NCBI GenBank assembly: GCA_002433235.1
Contig: DJHS01000124.1
Location: 1-8,285 of the forward strand
Direction of reading: 5' to 3'
DNA length: 8,285 nt
Source: UBA6614 sp002433235
GTDB lineage: Bacteria > Verrucomicrobiota > Verrucomicrobiia > Limisphaerales > UBA1100
The first letter of the stretch is position 1. The number at the start of each line of letters is the position of its first letter. This document shows positions 1 to 6,429 of the stretch, piece after piece. The notes beneath the pieces were generated by a model, which made no database searches, was not told the DNA's origin, and saw only the letters and a program-made list of their open reading frames with translations. The position numbers were made by a program, and so were the translations under genes.

Positions 1-1547
1 CGGAAAACTTTTGCGAATGGCCGCGATACGTTTCTTGGCGGCGTCGATTTTCGGTTTCTCTTTCAACGACGCAATCTGCTTTTCCAATTCCGCGATCTCC
101 TTTTTCTGTTCGGGCGTGCCCACTTGAATNNNNNNNNNNNNNNNNNNNNNNNNNNNNNNNNNNNNNNNNNNNNNNNNNNNNNNNNNNNNNNNNNNNNNNN
201 NNNNNNNNNNNNNNNNNNNNNNNNNNNNNNNNNNNNNNNNNNNNNNNNNNNNNNNNNNNNNNNNNNNNNNNNNNNNNNNNNNNNNNNNNNNNNNNNNNNN
301 NNNNNNNNNNNNNNNNNNNNNNNNNNNNNNNNNNNNNNNNNNNNNNNNNNNNNNNNNNNNNNNNNNNNNNNNNNNNNNNNNNNNNNNNNNNNNNNNNNNN
401 NNNNNNNNNNNNNNNNNNNNNNNNNNNNNNNNNNNNNNNNNNNNNNNNNNNNNNNNNNNNNNNNNNNNNNNNNNGCCATCGCCGGATCGCCGCCGCCGCC
501 GTTGACGGGCGTTTGGTTGAAGAACGAATAAAGGCTGTAATAATCCTTTTGGCTCAGCGGATCGAACTTGTGATCGTGGCAGCGGCAGCAGTTGAGCGTG
601 AGCCCCATCCACACCGTGCCGACCGTCTCCGTCTGGTCGAACACATACTCCACCCGATTCTCCGCCGCGATGCGCCCACCCTCGCCATTGATCATGTGAT
701 TGCGATTAAAGCCCGTCGCCAGAATCTGCTCCTCGGTCGCCTTGGGCAACAGGTCCCCGGCGATTTGCTCCACGGTAAACCGGTCGTAGGGCTGATTGGC
801 ATTGAATGCCCTCACCACCCAATCGCGCCACGGCCACATCGTGCGCTCGCGGTCGCCCTGATAGCCGTTGCTGTCCGCGTACCGAGCCGCCTCCAGCCAA
901 TCCCACGCCATCCGCTCGCCATAACGCGGCGACGCCAACAACCGATCCGCCACATTTTCAAATGCCGTTTTACGATTTTCGGTTAACGCCTTTTTAAAGG
1001 CATCCACTTCATTGATTGTCGGTGGCAAGCCGGTCAAATCCAGCGTCACCCGCCGCAGCCAAGTGACCGCCTCCGCCCCGGCCGAGGGCTTCAATCCTTC
1101 TCGCTCCAACCGCTCGAGAATAAACGCATCCAGCCCAACACGTGGCCAACCCGCCTGTTTCACCTTCGGCACGGCGACCGGTTTCAATGATTCGTAAGCC
1201 CAATGCTTGCCCCATTTTGCACCGGCATCCACCCACGCCTTGAGCGTCGCTTTTTGTTCGGCGGTGAGTTGGAGGTTTGATTTCGGCGGCGGCATCAATT
1301 CATCCGCGTCGTCCGAAAAAATGCGCGCGATGATTTCGCTCTCCGCACTCTTGCCCGGCACGATCACCTCGCGCTTGGCATCCGCCTCCACATCCAGCCG
1401 CAGCTTCGCCTTGCGCGCATTGGCATCCGGCCCGTGGCAGGTGAAACAGGTATCCGAAAGGATCGGCAACACATCCCGGCTAAAATCGGGCGCTGCCAAC
1501 GCCGCTAGCGGCAGGAGAAAAAATAAGATGAGCCCAACGCGCGACAT
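1..1547 (-). CDS. PSD1-family protein: planctomycete cytochrome C domain + DUF1549 (3' end off the window, internal gap)
   Basis: Secreted multidomain protein of the planctomycete cytochrome C / DUF1549 / DUF1553 family, abundant in Planctomycetota and Verrucomicrobiota; its biochemical role is not established. The chosen ATG at 1547 is followed by a signal peptide (residues 1-18, ending ALA). A longer GTG-started form from 1637 would put 30 polar residues before that signal and is less likely. Residues 34-38 give CFTCH, a CxxCH haem-type motif. An MPPP segment at 85-88 and DUF1549 features (LDLTGLPPT, RYADSNGYQGD, GFNRNHMINGEGG) follow, then a second CxxCH (320-324) in CCRCHDHKFDP and the FNQTPVNGGGGDP block. 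After the N run (130-474), positions 129-1 read as a charged coiled-coil-like stretch (TPEQKKEIAELEKQIASLKE), the usual linker before DUF1553. It is in a different frame from the upstream part at the stated gap length, so a stop near 63 is an artefact. DUF1553 should lie beyond position 1. Family assignment is firm. Confidence 0.88.
130..474. other. Assembly gap (345 N) inside the PSD1-family gene
   Basis: Run of unknown bases. The coding sequence on the two sides is in different phases if 345 is taken literally. A length of 3n+1 restores a continuous reading frame, so the run is an estimated gap size. In relatives as I recall them, the GGGGDP block and the coiled-coil linker are separated by only a few residues, so the true gap may be much shorter. 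Confidence 0.9.
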
Positions 1548-1701
1548 CAGCCCCAGTGTGGCGGACCACCGGCGTTTGTCCAGTCGGGAGGATTGCGAAA
1601 ATTTCACCTTACAAGCCTTCCATCTCCGTGTCTCCACTCAGGAGCTGGCGGACCAGCAATTGGATCAAGGCTTCATTTTGTCCCGGACCAACGAGAATCG
1701 T
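1548..1701 (-). other. typA to PSD1 intergenic region with two small UNCG-loop hairpins
   Basis: The 154 bases between the typA stop and the PSD1 ATG hold no convincing terminator (no U run) and no clear promoter. On the minus strand two short hairpins share the loop UCCG: GCTGG/CCAGC at 1644-1657 and GTGG/CCAC at 1558-1569. The second ends 10 bases before the PSD1 start codon. A GGGG six to nine bases before the ATG could act as a weak ribosome binding site. Co-transcription with typA is possible but unproven. Confidence 0.4.
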
Positions 1702-3540
1702 TTATCTATCTCCAACCAACTGCGCCGCACGCTGTTTTTCGGCACGTTTTCTGTCATGTTCATCCAGAATTTTTTTACGGAGACGCAAGGTGCCGGGTGT
1801 GGCTTCAACGTATTCGTCAGGCGCAATGTACTCAAGCGCACGCTCGAGGCTAAGGCGTAGAGGTGCCTTGAGGAGAATGCCTTTGCCATCGCCCTGCGAT
1901 CGCATGTTGGTGAGATGCTTGGTGCGGATAGGGTTCACCGGTAAATCGTTGTCACGCGCATTTTCACCAACGATCATACCGGGGTAAACCTTGTCCCCTG
2001 GCTCAACCATCAGCCGCCCGCGCTCCTGCAGTTGATCCAATGCATATGCCGTGACTGTGCCGTTTTCCTTGCTCACCAAGACACCCGTGCGCCGCACCGG
2101 GATGTCACCGGCGTCAGGCGCATATTCGTGGAAGAGATGGCTCATCAATCCCTCGCCTCGAGTAAGATTCAACAACTCCACCTCAAAGCCAATGAGTCCA
2201 CGCGTGGGCACAAGCGCCTCGAGCGTCATGCGGTCGCCCGACGGGGCCATCTCCGTCACATTTCCCTTTCGTGTCGCGAGTGATTCCATGACATCGCCCA
2301 CCGCGGCTTGCGGCACCTCCAAAAACACTTTTTCGACCGGCTCCAACCATTTGCCGTTTTCTGCTTGTGTTTTTAAAACCTCAGGCCGGCTCACCAATAC
2401 CTCGTAACCCTCACGCCGCATCTGCTCAACCAGCACCGCGATCTGCATGCTGCCTCGGCCGGTCACATGGAACACCTTGCTGTCGTCCGTCTGAGCCACC
2501 TGCACGGAGACATTCGCCCGACCCTCGCGCTCAAGGCGTTCCCAAATTTGCCGTGCCGTCACCTTGCCTCCATCCTGCCCCGCAAAGGGACCATCATTTA
2601 CGGCAAAAGCCATCTTGATGGTCGGCGGATCAATAGGTTTAAACGGCAAAGCTGGACGCTCCTCATTGTCCACAAGCGTCTCACCAATCAGGACCTCCGG
2701 CAAACCCGCCACGCCCACGATATCTCCCGCACTCGCCTCCTCAACCTGAATTTGCTTCAGCCCCTCAAAATGAAACAACGCCGTCACCTTGCCTTGCACG
2801 GGCTCCTCATCACCCCGCAAACCGACGAGAGAATCCCCCACCCGAATCGTCCCAGTGCGCACCTTGCCAAAGGCGATGCGCCCGAGGTAATCCGAGTAAT
2901 CCACATTGGCCACCGCGATCTGGAAACCCGCGCCCCTTTCCACCTGCGGCGGAGGCACATGCTCCACAATCATCTCATAAAGCGGCGTCATGTCGCCGTC
3001 GCGCACAGTCACATCCGTTGTGGCAAAACCCTCCTTGGCACTGGCATACACATAGGGAAAATCCAACTGCTCATCTGTCGCCCCCAACGCAACAAACAAA
3101 TCAAACACCTGATCCAATACCCAATCCGGACGGGCGTGGTCGCGGTCGATCTTGTTGATCACCACGATCGGCCTTGCTCCAATTTCCAGCGCCTTGCGCA
3201 GGACAAATCGCGTTTGCGCCTGGGGGCCTTCCTTGGCATCCACCAGCAACAGTACGCCGTCGATCATGCTCAACGAGCGCTCCACCTCGCCGCCGAAATC
3301 CGCGTGGCCCGGAGTGTCGACAATGTTGATATGATGGTCGCGATATTGGAAAGCCGCGTTTTTAGCCTTGATGGTGATACCCTTCTCGCGCTCGAGATCC
3401 ATCGAGTCCATAATTCGCTCTTCCTGCGCGATGGCTTGGTTCGCGCGAAAGGTGCCCGACTGTTTGAGCAAACAGTCGACCAGCGTGGTCTTCCCGTGAT
3501 CCACGTGCGCAATGATGGCGATGTTCCGTATCTGCTCCAT
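1702..3540 (-). CDS. typA: Ribosome-associated translational GTPase TypA/BipA
   Basis: TypA (BipA) is a ribosome-binding GTPase of the EF-G/LepA superfamily, implicated in 50S assembly and in growth under cold and other stress. The protein is 612 residues, a normal full length. All GTPase motifs are visible: G1 AHVDHGKT (11-18), G2 around EREKGIT (50-56), G3 DTPGH (75-79), G4 NKID (129-132) and G5 SAKEG (167-171). The C-terminal half carries the TypA signatures PTRGLIGFE, YPGMIVGENARDNDL and LTNMRSQG, and ends in LRLRKKILDEHDRKR, as is usual for the family and unlike EF-G or LepA. ATG 3540 is chosen because the sequence starts MEQIRNIAIIAHVDHGK, as in homologues, and has an excellent Shine-Dalgarno (GGGAGGGG, 3546-3553) five bases upstream. 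A GTG at 3567 would overlap the likely -10 box. The gene is intact, ends in TAA, and stands behind the terminator of the upstream ThuA gene. Confidence 0.97.
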   Translation of the reverse strand: MEQIRNIAIIAHVDHGKTTLVDCLLKQSGTFRANQAIAQEERIMDSMDLEREKGITIKAKNAAFQYRDHHINIVDTPGHADFGGEVERSLSMIDGVLLLVDAKEGPQAQTRFVLRKALEIGARPIVVINKIDRDHARPDWVLDQVFDLFVALGATDEQLDFPYVYASAKEGFATTDVTVRDGDMTPLYEMIVEHVPPPQVERGAGFQIAVANVDYSDYLGRIAFGKVRTGTIRVGDSLVGLRGDEEPVQGKVTALFHFEGLKQIQVEEASAGDIVGVAGLPEVLIGETLVDNEERPALPFKPIDPPTIKMAFAVNDGPFAGQDGGKVTARQIWERLEREGRANVSVQVAQTDDSKVFHVTGRGSMQIAVLVEQMRREGYEVLVSRPEVLKTQAENGKWLEPVEKVFLEVPQAAVGDVMESLATRKGNVTEMAPSGDRMTLEALVPTRGLIGFEVELLNLTRGEGLMSHLFHEYAPDAGDIPVRRTGVLVSKENGTVTAYALDQLQERGRLMVEPGDKVYPGMIVGENARDNDLPVNPIRTKHLTNMRSQGDGKGILLKAPLRLSLERALEYIAPDEYVEATPGTLRLRKKILDEHDRKRAEKQRAAQLVGDR

Positions 3541-3545
3541 GCAAT

Positions 3546-3553
3546 CCCCTCCC
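3546..3553 (-). promoter_or_regulatory. Strong ribosome binding site of typA
   Basis: The minus strand reads GGGAGGGG, five bases before ATG 3540. It is the best Shine-Dalgarno in the window and settles the typA start in favour of 3540 over the upstream GTG at 3567. Confidence 0.75.
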
Positions 3554-3565
3554 GGAGAGCCGCGC

Positions 3566-3593
3566 ACTATGCACGGAATTGTTTTTTAAACAA
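3566..3593 (-). promoter_or_regulatory. Candidate sigma-70-type promoter of typA
   Basis: On the minus strand TTGTTT (3593-3588) is followed after 16 bases by CATAGT (3571-3566). These match TTGACA at three of six positions and TATAAT at four of six. Transcription would begin near 3559, leaving a leader of about 20 bases with the ribosome binding site. The -35 box lies within the U tract of the preceding terminator. It is a plausible promoter by position, but a weak match. Confidence 0.35.
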
Positions 3594-3620
3594 GAAAAAG
3601 GACAGCCAAAGGCTGCCCTT
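3590..3620 (-). terminator. Intrinsic terminator downstream of the ThuA gene
   Basis: On the minus strand AAGGGCAGCC, loop TTT, GGCTGTCCTT (3620-3598) forms a 10-bp stem with one G-U pair. It is followed by a T-rich tail (TTTCTTGTTT). It starts 21 bases after the TAA of the ThuA reading frame, and separates that gene from typA. Confidence 0.75.
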
Positions 3621-3641
3621 GCGAAATGATTTGGCGCAAAT

Positions 3642-3956
3642 TTACTTCTCGTCCAGCCGCCCCGCTGCCCAGAGCAGTCCGCGGGCGACGTAGTTTAAAA
3701 AGACGGGATCCTTAAAAGTTTCGTCCGAATGACCGTAGGTCGTGCCAAAGACGCGGGCTTTGCCGTATTGATGGGTCCAAATCACCGTGTGCTCCTTGCC
3801 ATCACGCTCGCTCTTGCTGGTGGCCAGCGCGGTGACGCTCGGAAGCTGCTTCTCCACGATGTATAATTCGTCCTTGGGCGTTTTCCAATCCTTGGGCATT
3901 CCCTCCAGAATTGGGTGCTTCACGAGCTGTTTCACGGGGTAGTTCGCCTTATGATC
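3642..3956 (-). CDS. ThuA-domain protein, C-terminal part (first copy of the duplicated 3' end)
   Basis: This encodes the last 104 residues of a ThuA-like protein, from DHKANYPVKQLVKHP to the terminal AAGRLDEK and a TAA at 3642-3644. The open frame enters from the N run at 3957 and has no start of its own; a GTG at 3935 is the internal Val of YPV. Visible family features are HPILEGMP, TPKDELYIVEK, HTVIWTHQYGKARVFGTTYGH and the closing FLNYVARGLLWAAGRL, typical of the ThuA fold (glutamine-amidotransferase-like, named after a trehalose utilisation gene). Joined at the shared YPV to the N-terminal part at 4267-4734, it gives one continuous 252-residue protein, a normal length. This is probably the real 3' end of that gene, since it carries the stop and the terminator. 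Confidence 0.75.
   Translation of the reverse strand, partial: DHKANYPVKQLVKHPILEGMPKDWKTPKDELYIVEKQLPSVTALATSKSERDGKEHTVIWTHQYGKARVFGTTYGHSDETFKDPVFLNYVARGLLWAAGRLDEK
3653..3795 (-). repeat. ThuA 3'-end duplication, copy 1
   Basis: These 143 bases align without gaps to 3981-4123. By hand I count 17 differences (about 88% identity), none of which changes the 47 complete codons (EHTVIW to AAGRL). A second exact direct repeat of 24 bases links 3933-3956 to 4267-4290. See the finding on this region for the interpretation. Confidence 0.85.
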
Positions 3957-3980
3957 NNNNNNNNNNNNNNNNNNNNNNNN
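3957..3980. other. Assembly gap (24 N) between the two ThuA 3'-end copies
   Basis: Short run of N separating a fragment that ends in the codons for DHKANYPV from one that begins inside the codon before the final Glu-Lys of the same protein. A stop at 3949-3951 reached by reading across it is an artefact of the gap. Confidence 0.9.
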
Positions 3981-4123
3981 CCAGCCGCCCCGCTGCCCAG
4001 AGCAAACCGCGGGCGACGTAATTTAAAAACACGGGATCTTTGAAGGTTTCGTCCGAATGCCCGTACGTCGTTCCAAATACGCGGGCCTTGCCATACTGGT
4101 GGGTCCAGATCACCGTGTGCTCT
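3981..4123 (-). repeat. ThuA 3'-end duplication, copy 2 (isolated fragment between two gaps)
   Basis: The same 143-base stretch as 3653-3795 with 17 substitutions and an identical protein. Copy 1 has 137 bases between the end of this repeat and the shared 24-base segment; here that interval is replaced by 143 N. It is probably an allelic contig from a related strain placed beside the first copy. Confidence 0.8.
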
Positions 4124-4734
4124 NNNNNNNNNNNNNNNNNNNNNNNNNNNNNNNNNNNNNNNNNNNNNNNNNNNNNNNNNNNNNNNNNNNNNNNNNNNNN
4201 NNNNNNNNNNNNNNNNNNNNNNNNNNNNNNNNNNNNNNNNNNNNNNNNNNNNNNNNNNNNNNNNNNCACGGGGTAGTTCGCCTTATGATCGTGCCGTTTG
4301 CTGGTGACCCCGAGGAAATCACGCCAATCATCAAACTTCGCCGCGCGGTAAGTGTGCATCGCGCAATGGATCACCACCGCCGGCACGCCCGCCTTGTGTA
4401 CCTTGGTGATGCTTTGCACATAGGCCTTGTTGTCGGTGTTGGCGAAACATTCGTTATGCACCACGACATCATAGCCCTTGGCCCAGTTGGGATTCTTGTA
4501 CAACGGAATCATCGCCTTGGTGCCGCGCCCGCCCTCGTTGACGATTTTCCAATCCACCTTCGCATGCTTGGCCACGCCGGCGATCAGCGCCTGACTTTGG
4601 AACACATAATTGTGGCAGCAACCGCCGGTAATCAGCAGCGCCTTGATGGGTTTTTGTTTGTCCTCGCCGTACAGTCCAAACGACAAGATTGAGACCAGCC
4701 CGAAAACAGAATAAACACGGCGTAATGAGGACAT
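3981..4734 (-). CDS. ThuA-domain secreted protein, N-terminal part (contains a gap and the second 3'-end copy)
   Basis: ATG 4734 starts MSSLRRVYSVFGLVSILSFG, a signal peptide or lipid-free export signal ending near residue 23. A longer reading from 4782 would add 16 residues before it. The ThuA-like domain follows at once: ALLITGGCCHNYVFQSQAL in place of the usual first strand and His-rich loop, then YDVVVHNECFAN, GVPAVVIHCAMHTYR and WRDFLGVTSKRHDHKANYPV up to the gap at 4266. The family is widespread in Planctomycetota and Verrucomicrobiota near carbohydrate-degrading enzymes. It has a glutamine-amidotransferase-like fold, but no proven reaction for these secreted members. The true gene is most likely 4734-4267 joined to 3932-3642; the part at 3981-4123 is the alternative allele. 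It is transcribed divergently from the MBOAT gene. Confidence 0.8.
4124..4266. other. Assembly gap (143 N) inside the ThuA gene
   Basis: Compared with copy 1, which has 137 bases between the same landmarks, the gap is six bases too long if both copies are collinear. Its size is therefore an estimate that keeps the frame by chance. Confidence 0.85.
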
Positions 4735-4845
4735 GCACTGCAAACTATCAACCCACCGTAATTTCGGCAAACCATAAGGCACCCCGCATTCTCAATAACA
4801 GGCTCTTGCCTTCGGCCTCAACTCCGACCACCCTCCGCGCCGAGG
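4735..4845. other. Divergent intergenic region between ThuA and MBOAT genes
   Basis: These 111 bases must hold the 5' regions of both divergent genes. I see no box pair on either strand good enough to call. The best minus-strand pair is TTGCCG and TAGTTT spaced by 17. Shine-Dalgarno matches are poor on both sides: AGG directly abuts the MBOAT ATG. Confidence 0.4.
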
Positions 4846-6000
4846 ATGAGCTTTGTCTCCTGGCAGTATGGAATTCTCTTGGCCACCGCATTTGTTCTCT
4901 ATTGGTCCGTTTCAGGAGTCTGGCGAATCCGTCTTCTCTTAGCCTCGAGTTATCTTTTTTACGCCGCATGGGATGCCCGATTTGTTTCCCTGCTGCTTGC
5001 GTCCACCTCCACGTATTACCTCTGCGGCTTGGCCATAGCAAAAAGTCCACGCTCAGGACGGGAAATCCTAGGCTACACACTCCTTCCAGGGATTTGGCTG
5101 ATCCTCTGTTCGTTGTTCAAGGCATCAGACCAACCGGTACCCATGAGTGGATTTGTTTCAGCGTTTGCCTTGCCGGTCATCATGCTAACGGCCCACGCGG
5201 TAATTGGACGCATTGCCGACCAGAAAGCGCGCTCCAAAGCCTTTCTGTGGCTCGCCCTCGGCATCAACCTCGGACTCTTGGCGTTCTTCAAGTATTTCAA
5301 CTTTTTCGTGGAATCGACCGCAGCTATGTTGACTCAAATCGGATTGGAACCTAGCTGGACGCTCCTGAACATCGTGCTGCCTGTCGGCATATCCTTTTAC
5401 ACATTTCAGGCGATCAGCTACGTGGTTGACATACATAAGGGCAGGATTCAACCCACCTGTGATTTCACAACTTTCGCCACTTATCTGGCTTTCTTCCCGC
5501 AACTTGTCGCAGGTCCCATCGAACGCAGCACAGGATTACTTCCGCAGCTTCTCATGCCACCAAACTGGGAAACCAACCATCTGCACTCTGGAGCCCGGTT
5601 GTTGCTCGTGGGATTTTTTAAAAAAGTTTTCGTAGCGGATAATTGCGCGATTCTTGCCAACCACGTCTTTTCCACTCATAGCTCAGAATTAAATACTGCT
5701 TGGGCGTTGATGGGAGTTACCGCGTTTGCATTTCAGATTTACGGCGATTTTTCCGGCTACAGTGACATCGCCCGAGGCTCGGCCCGCCTACTTGGCATCC
5801 AATTGACCCTGAATTTCCGCCTGCCTTATCTGGCATTGAATCCCTCCGATTTCTGGCGGCGCTGGCACATCACCCTGTCCACTTGGTTTCGGGATTACGT
5901 GTACATCCCGCTTGGTGGCAACAAGGAAACCGTCTGGATGACCTGCCGCAACTTGGCCCTAGCCATGCTGCTGGCGGGCCTTTGGCACGGAGCTTCCTGA
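4846..6000 (+). CDS. MBOAT-family O-acyltransferase (AlgI/DltB/PatA-like), cut by an in-frame TGA
   Basis: Multi-pass inner-membrane acyltransferase, expected to pass an acyl (usually acetyl) group across the membrane for O-acylation of a cell-surface or secreted polysaccharide. The start MSFVSWQYGILLATAFVLYW is typical of the family. Hallmarks in order: hydrophobic helices throughout, FFKYFNFF (147-154), LPVGISFYTFQAISY (178-192), FPQLVAGPIER (217-226), DFSGYSDIARG, DFWRRWHITLSTWFRDYVYIPLGG (335-358, His341) and GLWHGAS (378-384) with the invariant His381. At the next codon, where the family has Trp (GLWHGASWTFILWGAYH), the sequence has TGA (5998-6000), and the same frame continues to 6426. 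Without the stop the protein would be 526 residues, a normal size. Residues 68-128 add a hydrophobic stretch that many relatives lack. Either a recent nonsense mutation or a one-base sequence error. Family assignment is firm. Confidence 0.9.
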   Translation: MSFVSWQYGILLATAFVLYWSVSGVWRIRLLLASSYLFYAAWDARFVSLLLASTSTYYLCGLAIAKSPRSGREILGYTLLPGIWLILCSLFKASDQPVPMSGFVSAFALPVIMLTAHAVIGRIADQKARSKAFLWLALGINLGLLAFFKYFNFFVESTAAMLTQIGLEPSWTLLNIVLPVGISFYTFQAISYVVDIHKGRIQPTCDFTTFATYLAFFPQLVAGPIERSTGLLPQLLMPPNWETNHLHSGARLLLVGFFKKVFVADNCAILANHVFSTHSSELNTAWALMGVTAFAFQIYGDFSGYSDIARGSARLLGIQLTLNFRLPYLALNPSDFWRRWHITLSTWFRDYVYIPLGGNKETVWMTCRNLALAMLLAGLWHGAS

Positions 6001-6426
6001 ACATTCATCCTTTGGGGAGCTTATCACGCCCTGCTATTGGGGGCATTTCACCAATCCCAACTCTGGCAACAAACCGCCGCCGCAAATTGGCCACGCAAGG
6101 CCGCCGCTTGGCTCCTTATGCTTGTCCTAACCCTCTTGGGCTGGGCTATCTTCCGTGCTGAATCCATCCCCCAATTGTTTGATTGGCTGAATGCCTTGGG
6201 CGAATGGCACAATCCAGATGCCTTGGATTGGCGCAAACCATCGCGATGGCTTTGGCTCCACATTGTGCCACTACTACTGCTTCAGGGCGCTACATTTAAA
6301 CAAGAAGACGAAGCCTCCCTCAGCCATATACACTGGGCGGCAAGAGGGGTTGTCTACCTGTTGCTGTTTATCCTCACTGTCACTTCCATGGTAAACGACA
6401 AGGAGTTCATCTACTTCCAATTCTAG
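6001..6426 (+). pseudogene. C-terminal part of the same MBOAT acyltransferase, downstream of the TGA
   Basis: 141 codons in the same frame as the upstream part, beginning TFILWGAYHALLLG and ending YFQF with TAG. They carry the family's final helices, including LLMLVLTLLGWAIFRAE, an Ile-Phe-Arg segment usual near the C-terminus of these enzymes, and a last helix GVVYLLLFILTVTSMV. There is no plausible independent start; the first possible one is a TTG at 6037 inside a helix, without a ribosome binding site. The absence of further stops or frameshifts over 426 bases says the coding sequence has been under selection until very recently, or still is. It should be read as one gene with 4846-6000. 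Confidence 0.85.
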
Positions 6427-6429
6427 GCC

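Noticed and set aside
63..129. Apparent C-terminus of the PSD1 protein ending near position 63
   Set aside because: This exists only if the gap is exactly 345 bases. The other phase of the same bases gives a typical linker sequence that stays open to the window edge.
1207..1860. Plus-strand open frame of 217 codons across the PSD1 5' end and the typA 3' end
   Set aside because: It overlaps two well-supported minus-strand genes, and its Ser/Arg-rich product shows no family features.
3541..3567. GTG at 3567 as the typA start
   Set aside because: It would add nine residues not typical of TypA, has no ribosome binding site, and falls on the probable -10 box. ATG 3540 has a strong Shine-Dalgarno.
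2467..3693. Long open frame (408 codons) on the plus strand opposite typA
   Set aside because: It is antisense to a full-length TypA with every GTPase motif intact. The translation is rich in His, Arg and Leu without recognisable domains, as expected for a shadow of a G+C-biased gene.
3949..3980. Apparent stop of the ThuA gene at 3949
   Set aside because: Reached only by reading through the 24-N gap out of phase. The real end is the TAA at 3642-3644, followed by a terminator.
3642..4734. Two complete tandem ThuA genes
   Set aside because: Only one N-terminal half is present, and the two 3' copies are separated by gaps at exactly the shared sequences, which points to assembly rather than two genes.
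5998..6000. TGA as reassigned Trp codon or selenocysteine
   Set aside because: All other Trp codons seen are TGG, the position is Trp rather than Cys in the family, and there is no evidence for a special code in this lineage. One isolated case fits mutation or error better.
6037..6426. Independent small membrane-protein gene
   Set aside because: It begins with a TTG inside a helix, without a ribosome binding site, and continues the MBOAT family sequence in the same frame.
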